A DNA stretch of 64,000 nt from Gammaproteobacteria bacterium (GTDB lineage Bacteria; Pseudomonadota; Gammaproteobacteria; UBA6429; Thiohalophilaceae). The notes beneath the pieces are model-generated. The model was not told where the DNA came from. It saw only the letters and a program-made list of their open reading frames with translations, and ran no database searches. A program made the position numbers and the translations under genes. Shown piece after piece: positions 57,237 to 64,000 of this stretch. Position 1 is the first letter of the stretch. Each line of letters opens with the position of its first letter. Location of the stretch: assembly GCA_022712915.1 (NCBI GenBank), contig JAFLJQ010000205.1, positions 27,203 through 91,202 on the forward strand, written 5' to 3'.

Positions 57237-57779
57237 TCTTTGTTCATAATGCTGTGAATTCTGCTTGTCTGTTTATATCTTGATATCTTTTCTGTAGCTG
57301 TAAATACAACCGTGTTTGATTGTCCATTGCGGAAAACTGGATCTCCGTTTATTCCGGCATCGTGCTTGTAACCATGGTCGAAAGACGTTGTTGCTGATTT
57401 AGGCTGATGTGCTTTGTGATCGGAATGCACCCTATAATTTTATTGCAGACGTTAGTGACCAGGCCCTTTCCTCAGGTTTGGTATGGCCGCCAATCTGAGA
57501 ATGACGGGACAATATTTTTGCTGTGGATAACAGATAAAGATGTGATTTGAAGTGGGTGCAATTTGAATGTGACCCAGGTGGCTTTAAGCTTTCTTATTAA
57601 GGATTATAATCAGATGATACGAACCATCGTTTGACATAGATAAAGGCTGATGGCAGAAAGGTTTGAAAAAAAATCAGGTTATTTTCTTAACCCCTTACTT
57701 AAACCACTCTAAAGCCTATGCGTCATCTGTCGCTATAGTAAATAGGTTGCTTGTCTTAGAGATGTATGGAGGGATAGAT
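57237..57779. other. Gene-free region before the HDOD gene
   Basis: About 540 bp without a supported gene. A segment near 57330-57520 has fragments like GGATCTCCG and GAATGACGGG, which may be an eroded dispersed repeat. No terminator-like hairpin with a T-run is clear. Confidence 0.45.
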
Positions 57780-58637
57780 TTGACCCCACAAGAACTGGTA
57801 TCTGGTGTTGTGCGTCTGGTTTCTTTGCCTGAAGTTTGTATTCGCGTGAATGAAATGATGGATGATCCAGTGGTTAATGCTACGGATATTGGTAGAGTTA
57901 TTTCCCAGGACACGAGCTTGACTGCTCGGCTGTTAAAAATTGTTAACAGTGCCTTTTATGGGTTTCAGGCTCGTATTGAAACGGTATCGCGTGCGGTGAC
58001 TGTAATTGGTCTGCGTGAATTGAGAGGGTTGGTGCTTGCAGCGTCAGCGGTAGAATCTTTTTCCAAGCTCCCTAATGATGTCCTTAATCTGGTGAATTTC
58101 TGGCGTCACAGCGTGTATTGTGGCGTTGTTGCCCAATTGCTGGCACAAAAATGCAATGTTTTGCACAGTGAACGTTTATTTATTGCGGGCCTGTTGCATG
58201 ACATTGGTAAACTGGTCATAACCAATAAAATGGTCAAGGAATCCCGTGAAGTTATTCTGCGGGCTGAAAAGAAAAAGGTGCTTGATTTTGAGGCCGAGCA
58301 AGCCATTCTTGGATTTGATCATGCCGAAGTTGGTGGTGAATTGCTTAAAGAATGGAACATGCCCGAAAGCCTGTATAATGCGGTGAGATATCATCACCGA
58401 CCAGCTGCGGCAATGGAACCTACCATCGAAATATGCATTGTGCATATTGCGAATATCATGACCATTATGGCTGAGCATGGTGTGAACGAAGGTGGTGCGA
58501 TTCCACCGATTGATAAAATTGCCTTTGACATGACCGGTCTGAGTGAGGCTGATTTCGATCAAATTTTTGCCCGTGCCGGGACGGTATTTTCTGAGGCGCT
58601 GGATGCCATTTTACCGCGTGCCTATAAACCTCTATAG
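57780..58637 (+). CDS. HDOD-domain signalling protein
   Basis: The start is best placed at a TTG (57780), which has GGAGGG six bases upstream; the ATG at 57762 lies next to a weak site, and the frame runs further back to 57663. The protein is about 285 residues. The HDOD domain covers about 10-210: LPEVCIRVNEMMDD, DTSLTARLLKIVNSAFYG, and the relaxed HD motif LHDIGKLVI. FDHAEVGGELLKEWNMPE and YHHRP follow. HDOD proteins are regulatory and usually not enzymatic. No other signalling domain is fused. Target unknown. Confidence 0.9.
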   Translation: MTPQELVSGVVRLVSLPEVCIRVNEMMDDPVVNATDIGRVISQDTSLTARLLKIVNSAFYGFQARIETVSRAVTVIGLRELRGLVLAASAVESFSKLPNDVLNLVNFWRHSVYCGVVAQLLAQKCNVLHSERLFIAGLLHDIGKLVITNKMVKESREVILRAEKKKVLDFEAEQAILGFDHAEVGGELLKEWNMPESLYNAVRYHHRPAAAMEPTIEICIVHIANIMTIMAEHGVNEGGAIPPIDKIAFDMTGLSEADFDQIFARAGTVFSEALDAILPRAYKPL

Positions 58638-58899
58638 GGTGTATTAGCCCAGTCACTAGCGCTGGCTCATAACGTGCGAATCGATTGTTGTTAATCTTGT
58701 TTCGTTTTTTAAGGATTTCTGGATATAAGAATACTTCCGTTCAGCATTTCTTCTGATTTTTCCCTCCTTTATAGTTTGTTATTATTTGTCTGATATTGAC
58801 TGAAAATGTTTGCCGTTGTTTAAATCCTTGCGAGGTCATGGCGGCTTAGCTGTTATAATTACCCTTGGCGCATGGCACATAAAAATGGGGAGGGAGGCA

Positions 58900-59694
58900 A
58901 TGAAACCGGGTGATATTCAACGCTTGCTCGACATCATGGGGCAGCTCAGAAACCCTGTGGGTGGTTGCCCATGGGATCTGCAACAGACTTATCGCAGTAT
59001 AGTACCGCACACTCTTGAAGAGGCCTACGAAGTGGCTGATGCGATTGAACGTGATGACTATATCGAGTTACAGGATGAACTGGGTGATTTGCTGTTTCAG
59101 GTCGTCTTTTATGCGCAACTTGCCCGAGAAGAAAATCGTTTTGGGTTTGCTGATATCGTACAAAGTATCTGTGACAAGCTGGAACGCCGTCATCCTCATG
59201 TATTTGCAGAAAAAAATATTGCGAATGCCGATGAGCAAACCCAACACTGGGAACAGCTCAAGGCCGATGAACGTAAGGCCAAGGTGGACGAGGGCAAGCC
59301 GCATAGTGTGCTGGATGGGATAGCTTATACCTTGCCTGCGGTTAGTGTGGCGCACAAATTATTAAAGCGTGCCGCACAGGTTGGTTTTGACTGGCCGGAT
59401 GAGCAGGGTGTTATTGATAAGGTAAAAGAAGAGCTAGAGGAGATCCAGCAGGCCTGGGCAGACCCTCAGGCCCGGGCGGAAGAGATTGGTGATTTGTTGT
59501 TTACCTGTGTGAATCTGGCCCGCCATGCAGGGGTGGATACTGAAACGATATTGCGTCAGTCTAACCGTAAATTTGAAAAGCGTTTTCGCAGCATGGAGTT
59601 GCAGCTAGATGCGTTGGGTAAATCTATCGCTGAAGCCAGTGTTGATGACATGGATAAGGCTTGGGATGTGGTCAAAAGCCGTGAAACGCACTAA
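58900..59694 (+). CDS. mazG: nucleoside triphosphate pyrophosphohydrolase MazG
   Basis: The start at 58900 (MKPGDIQRLLDIM) is preceded by GGGAGGGAGGC; the frame runs back to 58810, but the family starts here. About 264 residues. Duplicated MazG domains are present. The first carries GGCPWDLQQTYRS, HTLEEAYEVADAI and DELGDLLFQVVF (the EExxE and ExxD metal sites). The second carries VKEELEEIQQAW and EEIGDLLFTCVNLAR. MazG hydrolyses NTPs and dampens the starvation alarmone response. A terminator follows at 59716. Confidence 0.95.
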   Translation: MKPGDIQRLLDIMGQLRNPVGGCPWDLQQTYRSIVPHTLEEAYEVADAIERDDYIELQDELGDLLFQVVFYAQLAREENRFGFADIVQSICDKLERRHPHVFAEKNIANADEQTQHWEQLKADERKAKVDEGKPHSVLDGIAYTLPAVSVAHKLLKRAAQVGFDWPDEQGVIDKVKEELEEIQQAWADPQARAEEIGDLLFTCVNLARHAGVDTETILRQSNRKFEKRFRSMELQLDALGKSIAEASVDDMDKAWDVVKSRETH

Positions 59695-59715
59695 TTTGGA
59701 TAAATGATGTTATCT

Positions 59716-59743
59716 ACGCCTTAATATGAGGCGTTTATTTTTT
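59716..59743 (+). terminator. Rho-independent terminator after mazG
   Basis: ACGCCT / AGGCGT stem with a TAATATG loop, followed by TTATTTTTT. Confidence 0.8.
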
Positions 59744-59876
59744 ATGCGCACTTATTTGGTGCGTGCATTTTGTTTGATTCAGGCGTATGTTTCGATAACG
59801 TATTGATAACTATATTATTCCCTAAATTGGTGTGGTTCTTGCTCGCAATGTGCAAACTTGATGCATGGGGAGAACA

Positions 59877-61070
59877 ATGGAAACTATCAAAACGTCAGCT
59901 GACGTATTATTCATTTTATTAGGCGCGATCATGGTTTTGGCCATGCATGCCGGTTTTGCTTTTCTTGAAGTCGGGACGGTACGCAAGAAGAATCAGGTCA
60001 ATGCCCTAGTGAAAATTATGGCAGATTTTGCCGTATCGACCATTGCCTATTTCTTCATTGGATTTAGCGTGGCCTACGGGGTCGATTTTTTTGCTGATGC
60101 ACAAACCCTCACCACAAAGAGCGGTTATGAGCTGGTGAAATTCTTTTTTCTACTGACCTTTGCCGCTGCCATACCGGCGATTATATCGGGAGGGATTGCC
60201 GAGCGGGCCAGGTTCAATCCACAACTGGCGGCCACCTTTATTGTTGTTGCGTTGATTTATCCCTTTTTTGAAGGCATGACCTGGAACGGTAACTTCGGTA
60301 TGCAGGCCTGGATCAAGGCGACTTTTGGCGCAGAATTTCATGACTTTGCCGGTTCGGTGGTGGTACATGCCATGGGCGGCTGGTTGGCCCTCGGTGCGGT
60401 GGTTATGCTCGGAGCACGTCGTGGTCGCTACAGCAAAGATGGCAAGGTATCTGCCCATCCACCTTCCAGTATTCCTTTCCTGGCCTTGGGGGCCTGGATC
60501 CTAACCGTTGGCTGGTTTGGTTTTAATGTCATGTCTGCCCAGACCATCGAGGCTATAAGTGGACTGGTAGCGGTCAATTCCCTGATGGCCATGGTTGGCG
60601 GTATTCTGGCTGCCCTGTTTATTGGGCGCAATGATCCGGGTTTTGTCCACAATGGCCCGTTAGCGGGTCTGGTGGCCATCTGTGCCGGTTCTGACATCAT
60701 GCACCCTTTAGGTGCGTTAGCAACGGGCGTGGTGGCCGGAGGCCTGTTTGTGTGGACCTTTACCCTTTGTCAGAACAAATGGAAAATTGATGATGTCTTG
60801 GGTGTCTGGCCCCTGCATGGTTTGTGTGGAGCCTGGGGCGGGATCGCTGCCGGTATATTTGGCTCAACGGCCCTGGGCGGCCTGGGCGGCGTGAGTTTCA
60901 TGGCCCAAGTGGCCGGTACTGTCATTGGTGTCAGTATTGCCCTGATCGGCGGTTTTGCCGTTTACGGTGGCTTGAAAGCTATAGTGGGCATTCGACTCAG
61001 CCAGGAAGAAGAGTATGATGGTGCCGACCTGACCTTTCATAAGATCGAGTCTGAATCTGTGATCGATTAA
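59877..61070 (+). CDS. amt: ammonium transporter Amt
   Basis: The ATG at 59877 is preceded by GGGGAG; the upstream ATG at 59865 is part of that site. About 397 residues with about eleven transmembrane helices. Family motifs are MHAGFAFLEVG at the start, the pore histidines in VVHAMGGWLALG and WPLHGLCGAWGG, and GWFGFNVMSAQ. Amt conducts ammonium; it is usually paired with glnK, but no PII gene is in the window. A terminator lies about 30 bp downstream. Confidence 0.95.
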   Translation: METIKTSADVLFILLGAIMVLAMHAGFAFLEVGTVRKKNQVNALVKIMADFAVSTIAYFFIGFSVAYGVDFFADAQTLTTKSGYELVKFFFLLTFAAAIPAIISGGIAERARFNPQLAATFIVVALIYPFFEGMTWNGNFGMQAWIKATFGAEFHDFAGSVVVHAMGGWLALGAVVMLGARRGRYSKDGKVSAHPPSSIPFLALGAWILTVGWFGFNVMSAQTIEAISGLVAVNSLMAMVGGILAALFIGRNDPGFVHNGPLAGLVAICAGSDIMHPLGALATGVVAGGLFVWTFTLCQNKWKIDDVLGVWPLHGLCGAWGGIAAGIFGSTALGGLGGVSFMAQVAGTVIGVSIALIGGFAVYGGLKAIVGIRLSQEEEYDGADLTFHKIESESVID

Positions 61071-61101
61071 TACATTTCTCAAATCTGAGTAGATAAGGAA
61101 G

Positions 61102-61123
61102 GCGGCCTCTGGTCGCTTTTTTT
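61102..61123 (+). terminator. Terminator after amt
   Basis: GCGGCC / GGTCGC stem (one G-U type pair) with a TCT loop followed by seven T. Confidence 0.75.
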
Positions 61124-61289
61124 ATCGAAAGCTGTAAATTATTCCAAAATAAATGTCGAAACACTTTACAGTTATTTGTTCTCAGAATACGGTGATGAGA
61201 TATAACCTATTGAAAAATAAATGATTTCGTAGTTGGCAAGAAACCTGCAATAAAACTGAGGACAATGCTTGCGATGACTGGAGAATGCC

Positions 61290-61481
61290 ATGAACAGTTT
61301 TATTACTTTTGTCTTGCTTGCAACGGGGCTGGGCATGGCCAGTGTTAACCTGAGTCTACCGTTGGTGGCAGAAGTCGGGCAAACAGCCGCACAGGGTATG
61401 GTTACCGGTTTTAATAGTTTTGTGGTTTTATGTTTAAGCGCCGCGGGATTGGGTTTTGTCCTGGCGTTTAGATCAAAATAG
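61290..61481 (+). CDS. Small two-helix membrane protein
   Basis: This 63-residue protein is mostly hydrophobic with two predicted transmembrane helices (about 3-28, TFVLLATGLGMASVNLSLPLV, and about 42-60, FVVLCLSAAGLGFVLAF). The GLG motif occurs in each. I do not recognise a family. GGAG lies about 7 bases before the ATG. It is flanked by terminators on both sides, so it is a separate short transcript, following amt. A role with the ammonium transporter is only a possibility. Confidence 0.7.
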   Translation: MNSFITFVLLATGLGMASVNLSLPLVAEVGQTAAQGMVTGFNSFVVLCLSAAGLGFVLAFRSK

Positions 61482-61512
61482 AATGTGAGTGTGCAGGGGT
61501 GTGTGAGTGTTG

Positions 61513-61537
61513 AGGCGGTCTTAGACCGCCTTTTTTT
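61513..61537 (+). terminator. Terminator after the 63-residue membrane protein
   Basis: Perfect 8-bp stem AGGCGGTC / GACCGCCT with a TTA loop and T-run. Confidence 0.9.
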
Positions 61538-61561
61538 ATGTTCTGTTGTGAGTCGTTTTGG

Positions 61562-62023
61562 TTAAGTCTCATTCTGTTTTGTATGACGGGTTAGAAACTG
61601 ATCCAGTTGATTAGCAAAGTTGCGACGATCCGTTTGATTCAATACTGGTGGCCCACCGGTCTCGACCCCACTGGCACGCATGGTATCCATAAAATCACGC
61701 ATATTAAGACGCTCGCGGATATTTGCCTCGCTATAAAACTCCCCACGTGGATTTAAGGCCCAGGCCTTTTTCTCGATGACTTCTGCGGCGAGAGGTATAT
61801 CGGCCGTAATCACCAACTCCCCTTCACTGACACGCTTAACGATCTCGTTATCCGCCACATCAAAACCGGGGGGCACACGCAGAGAGGTGATTAAAGGGGA
61901 ACGGGGTGTTTGCAGTGATTGATTGGCGACCAGCGTCAACGGTGTCTGGGTACGTTCCGCTGCGCGGAAGAGGATTTCTTTAATGACCTTGGGGCAGGCA
62001 TCGGCATCGACCCATATATGCAT
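61562..62023 (-). CDS. yaiI: YaiI/YqxD (DUF188) family protein
   Basis: This 153-residue protein begins [18 protein letters not shown], the family hallmark, with an acidic cluster suggesting a PIN-like or metal-dependent nuclease fold. [14 protein letters not shown] follows. Family length about 150. Exact role unsettled; distant relation to NYN/PIN ribonucleases has been proposed. It is convergent with the preceding gene. Confidence 0.93.
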   Translation of the reverse strand: MHIWVDADACPKVIKEILFRAAERTQTPLTLVANQSLQTPRSPLITSLRVPPGFDVADNEIVKRVSEGELVITADIPLAAEVIEKKAWALNPRGEFYSEANIRERLNMRDFMDTMRASGVETGGPPVLNQTDRRNFANQLDQFLTRHTKQNET

Positions 62024-62086
62024 TGGCTAATCTCGTTTTAGTTGGTGGATTTGTTATTTTAATGGAATTGTTGCTGCGACTGTGTA

Positions 62087-62380
62087 TTAAAATTTAGATT
62101 CAACATCCATATTTTTATGAAGTATTCGAATTATGATAATTTTATTATTTTCACCTTCACAATAAAAAATAATATGGCTGCTTTGGGGGAATTTCTTGTA
62201 ACCTCTTTTTATATATTCACATTGTTTACCCACTGATGGGTTTTCAGACAATAAATGAAAGGCCTCATCAAGTTGTTTAATATACAAAAAACGCTGGTCT
62301 CGTCCCCAGCGTTTTTCAGTAACTTGAGCAATTTTTCTCAAGTCTTCTTTTGCCTTTTTGGTTAGCTCAAATGCTTTCAT
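62087..62380 (-). CDS. ParE-family toxin
   Basis: This 97-residue protein has the RelE/ParE fold pattern: N-terminal FELTKKAKEDLRKIAQVTEKRWG, then a helical region (YIKQLDEAFHLLSENPSVGKQC) and strands with HIIFYCEG and a C-terminal IIIIRILHKNMD. ParE inhibits DNA gyrase; RelE relatives cleave mRNA. The antitoxin gene precedes it with a 4-bp ATGA overlap, as usual for ParDE. AT-rich, at the edge of the IS-containing segment. Confidence 0.93.
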   Translation of the reverse strand: MKAFELTKKAKEDLRKIAQVTEKRWGRDQRFLYIKQLDEAFHLLSENPSVGKQCEYIKRGYKKFPQSSHIIFYCEGENNKIIIIRILHKNMDVESKF

Positions 62381-62619
62381 TTATCATTTTCGCTATCCAG
62401 CTCTGCCATAAATTCATCAAAGTCATAATCTGCGATACCACTTTGCTCACCGTCGTTAAGCATTTGTCGCAAAGTTTCAAGTCGTGTTTCTGTATTTTCG
62501 AGTAAGCGAAGTCCTGCTCTAATAACTTCACTTGCAGAGCCAAAGCGGCCACTTTTCACCTGGCTGGTTATAAAACCATCGAAATGCTTACCCAGTGTAA
62601 TGCTAGTATTTTTAGCCAT
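62377..62619 (-). CDS. ParD-family antitoxin
   Basis: The start at 62619 (MAKNTSITLGKHFDGF) gives 80 residues; an ATG upstream is possible. It has the ribbon-helix-helix N terminus (SITLGKHFDGFITSQVKSGRFGSASEVIRAGLRLLE) and an acidic C terminus that would bind ParE (FDEFMAELDSEND). It should repress its own promoter just upstream. Together with the next gene it forms a complete type II toxin-antitoxin module. Confidence 0.93.
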   Translation of the reverse strand: MAKNTSITLGKHFDGFITSQVKSGRFGSASEVIRAGLRLLENTETRLETLRQMLNDGEQSGIADYDFDEFMAELDSENDK

Positions 62620-62849
62620 AACGGTTCTCGCTTGTACCAATATATACCTAATTGTGGTATTTGCTGTCTAACAAGTCAATCAAACAGATGCAAAAATACA
62701 CCGTTTATTTCAAAACATATTTATTGATTTGAGGCTGTATTTATCTGAATCAGTTAATGGTGAAGAGTCTGTGATATACCTTTTTTCTGCTCATTCGGCG
62801 CAATAATATTGCGTCCTACTGAGCTATTTTTTTATCGTCAGATGGATGT

Positions 62850-63398
62850 TTAATCACCGCCGCCGCCATCTGCTCCACCACCGTCTCCATTGCTATCTCC
62901 ACTAGAAAAACTCCATCCTTCATTGTTCTTTCTTGGGAAACCATCACGACCACATGAATGTACTTGCCCTTTAAAGCGAGTTATTCTCATTAAATCAGAA
63001 AATGAAAAATTACAATTTCCGTTGAAATATATCTGAGCGATTTCATTTTTCAGTTCTTTATATGTGCTATCCTTTGTATTTTTAACAAAATTATTAAATT
63101 CGTGTTCACTTGAAACTAGCGCAAATGCATATTTTAAATATTCATTGTTGAATGAGTACTTGTTATAAATTTGCACAATCACTTTGCCTTTGTATTTTTC
63201 TTTTGGGCTAATGTCTCGCCCAAGGTAAAAAGGCAGTTCTTTGACTACTTTAGACAGCCTATAGTTATGAATCCATTTCTTTAGCTTATGCACACGTAAA
63301 TTTTGCCTTATGTTTTTTCTTTTAATTTGAATCGCTATCGCGATGCTGAATTTTATGTCGGGGGTTGCCCAAAAGAAAGTAACCAAAGAAAAGGGCAC
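62850..63398 (-). CDS. DUF6559-like protein with Gly/Asp-rich tail; N terminus fused to repeat sequence
   Basis: Of the 182 residues, the central part about 45-150 (LKYAFALVSSEHEFNNFVK, YKELKNEIAQIYFNGNCNFS) resembles small proteins of the DUF6559 type, as does the Gly-rich tail (GDSNGDGGGADGGGGD). This is recognition from pattern, so tentative. The first ~25 residues (MPFSLVTFFWATPDIKFSI) are encoded by a CCC-AAA-GAAAGTAACC type sequence, common next to insertion sequences, and are probably not part of the original protein. The real start may be the in-frame GTG near residue 36 (VHKLKKW). Confidence 0.6.
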   Translation of the reverse strand: MPFSLVTFFWATPDIKFSIAIAIQIKRKNIRQNLRVHKLKKWIHNYRLSKVVKELPFYLGRDISPKEKYKGKVIVQIYNKYSFNNEYLKYAFALVSSEHEFNNFVKNTKDSTYKELKNEIAQIYFNGNCNFSFSDLMRITRFKGQVHSCGRDGFPRKNNEGWSFSSGDSNGDGGGADGGGGD

Positions 63399-63574
63399 CC
63401 CAAAGATAGTGCAAACGTGTTTTCAGATTTTGCATTCATGTGGATGCTCATCAACGGCATGGTCGCTCCCTGCATCCTTGCCTCCCGCGACATTAGTACA
63501 TCCGTGTACGTCATCCCTATGCCGCTGATGAGCAGCGCCGCGTCCTGCGGCGCACTTTTTAATATTTTTAGAAT

Positions 63575-64000
63575 CACTGCTGTCCCGTTAACTTTCACAG
63601 CAAAGCTAATTGTTTAGTGGAACCCACTTGGTCAACAGGAGGATCACCTCGCAACAAGGCAAACAAGTCTCGTTTTTCGAACAGGTTGAGCTGTACTAAT
63701 CGAAGTATTTGCTGCATGCTTCTCTTTAATTTTGACTGGAACTTAATAAAAGCCAGAAGTAGATACATAGCGCAACCCATATTTGGGTCATTACTGCATT
63801 CTTGCTCGTGCCAATAAAGGATTTTATTTTCAAATTCTGCTTGATCCATTTGAAGAACCACTCAACATCCCAACGCGCCTTATAGATATCGGCAATAGTC
63901 TTAGCTGCCCGCTTAAAATTGTTGGTCAGGAAAACGTAGTGTTTGCCCGTTACCGAGTCACGGTACCCGATGCGGCGCAGCTGAATAGGACATTTCTTAG
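63575..64000 (-). mobile_element. IS4-family insertion sequence, 3' end, continues beyond window
   Basis: The element terminus is taken as CACTGCTGTCCCGTTAA at 63575-63591. It lies 3 bp beyond the transposase stop and is identical to the right end of repeat copy A. The remaining part to the window edge is the C-terminal transposase gene. Only one terminus is visible, so target duplication cannot be judged. Confidence 0.8.
63595..64000 (-). pseudogene. IS4-family transposase, C-terminal part, frameshifted
   Basis: Reading in from 64000 on the minus strand gives YRDSVTGKHYVFLTNNFKRA, then the IS4 YREK signature (Y-x2-R-x3-E-x6-K) in IYKARWDVEWFFKWIK, followed by SFIGTSKNAVMTQIWVALCIY. After that the frame must change by one base (near 63755-63765) to continue LLLAFIKFQSKLKRSMQQIL up to VGSTKQLALL and the TGA at 63595. 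The transposase is therefore probably inactive, unless the shift is a sequence error. The DDE Glu residue itself is retained. The 5' part lies outside the window. Confidence 0.85.

Noticed and set aside
62795..62818. GGCGCAATA / TATTGCGTCC palindrome as terminator of the DUF6559-like gene
   Set aside because: Arms are imperfect and no T-run follows in the direction of transcription.
63303..63617. Plus-strand 104-codon frame next to the IS
   Set aside because: It runs through the IS-adjacent repeat and the IS terminus, with no protein family seen.

Overview
The window reads as chromosome of a Gammaproteobacterium. The evidence is the def-fmt / rsmB block facing a LysM-dprA-smg-topA block, lptM-lysA, the FabA-FabB pair for anaerobic unsaturated fatty acid synthesis, YggX and SbcB. 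Base composition is moderate, with clearly AT-richer islands (about 18.0-31.4 kb and 62.0-63.4 kb). The species cannot be fixed from the sequence alone.

Layout. 0-9.6 kb holds housekeeping genes: on the minus strand def, fmt, two tandem CheY-like receivers, rsmB and a DUF4390 gene cut by the window edge; on the plus strand LysM protein, dprA, smg and topA. 9.6-19.6 kb is a gene-poor, decaying zone. It has an intact phosphoglucomutase followed by a heavily mutated alpha-glucan phosphorylase pseudogene, an isolated lptM-lysA pair bracketed by two copies of one inverted-repeat element, two short MITE-like insertions with visible target duplications, and an AT-rich methyltransferase. 19.6-31.4 kb is a single-direction run of ten genes: a secreted protein, TPR proteins and TPR lipoproteins, one ExbB/TolQ-type channel protein, two ExbD/TolR-type proteins, a TonB/AgmX-like transducer, and a large cyclic-nucleotide-binding/rhodanese/coiled-coil/membrane protein. 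It looks like a proton-driven trans-envelope machine, most like the Agl-Glt core of Myxococcus.

31.6-45 kb is an envelope/electron-transfer cluster arranged around a divergent promoter region. Leftward lie a heme-motif protein, a LamG lipoprotein with two heme motifs, a Tat-exported DUF1501-like protein and ApbE. Rightward lie an HzsA-related lipoprotein, two outer-membrane barrels, a TlpA thioredoxin, DUF4266 and DUF3570. Two CRP/FNR-like palindromes 20 bp apart sit between the two arms. 45-62 kb returns to general genes: sbcB, a Nudix hydrolase, yggX, an A-type Fe-S carrier, an ATP-grasp/radical SAM pair, a pentapeptide protein, an lpxA-like gene, fabA-fabB, a sorbosone-dehydrogenase-like protein, a receiver plus degenerate GGDEF protein, a DUF302 protein, an HDOD protein, mazG, amt and yaiI. 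62-64 kb has a ParDE module, a glycine-rich DUF6559-like protein and the end of an IS4-family insertion sequence whose terminal repeat exactly matches the repeat element found around lysA.

The strongest candidates for new biology are the Agl-Glt-like operon, with one ExbD paralogue whose conserved transmembrane Asp is Asn, and the HzsA-related/LamG/DUF1501/DUF4266/DUF3570/ApbE cluster with its paired regulator sites. The best-supported sequence-level discoveries are the nested transposition at 17563-18007, the IS4-linked non-autonomous element family, and the glycogen phosphorylase pseudogene.
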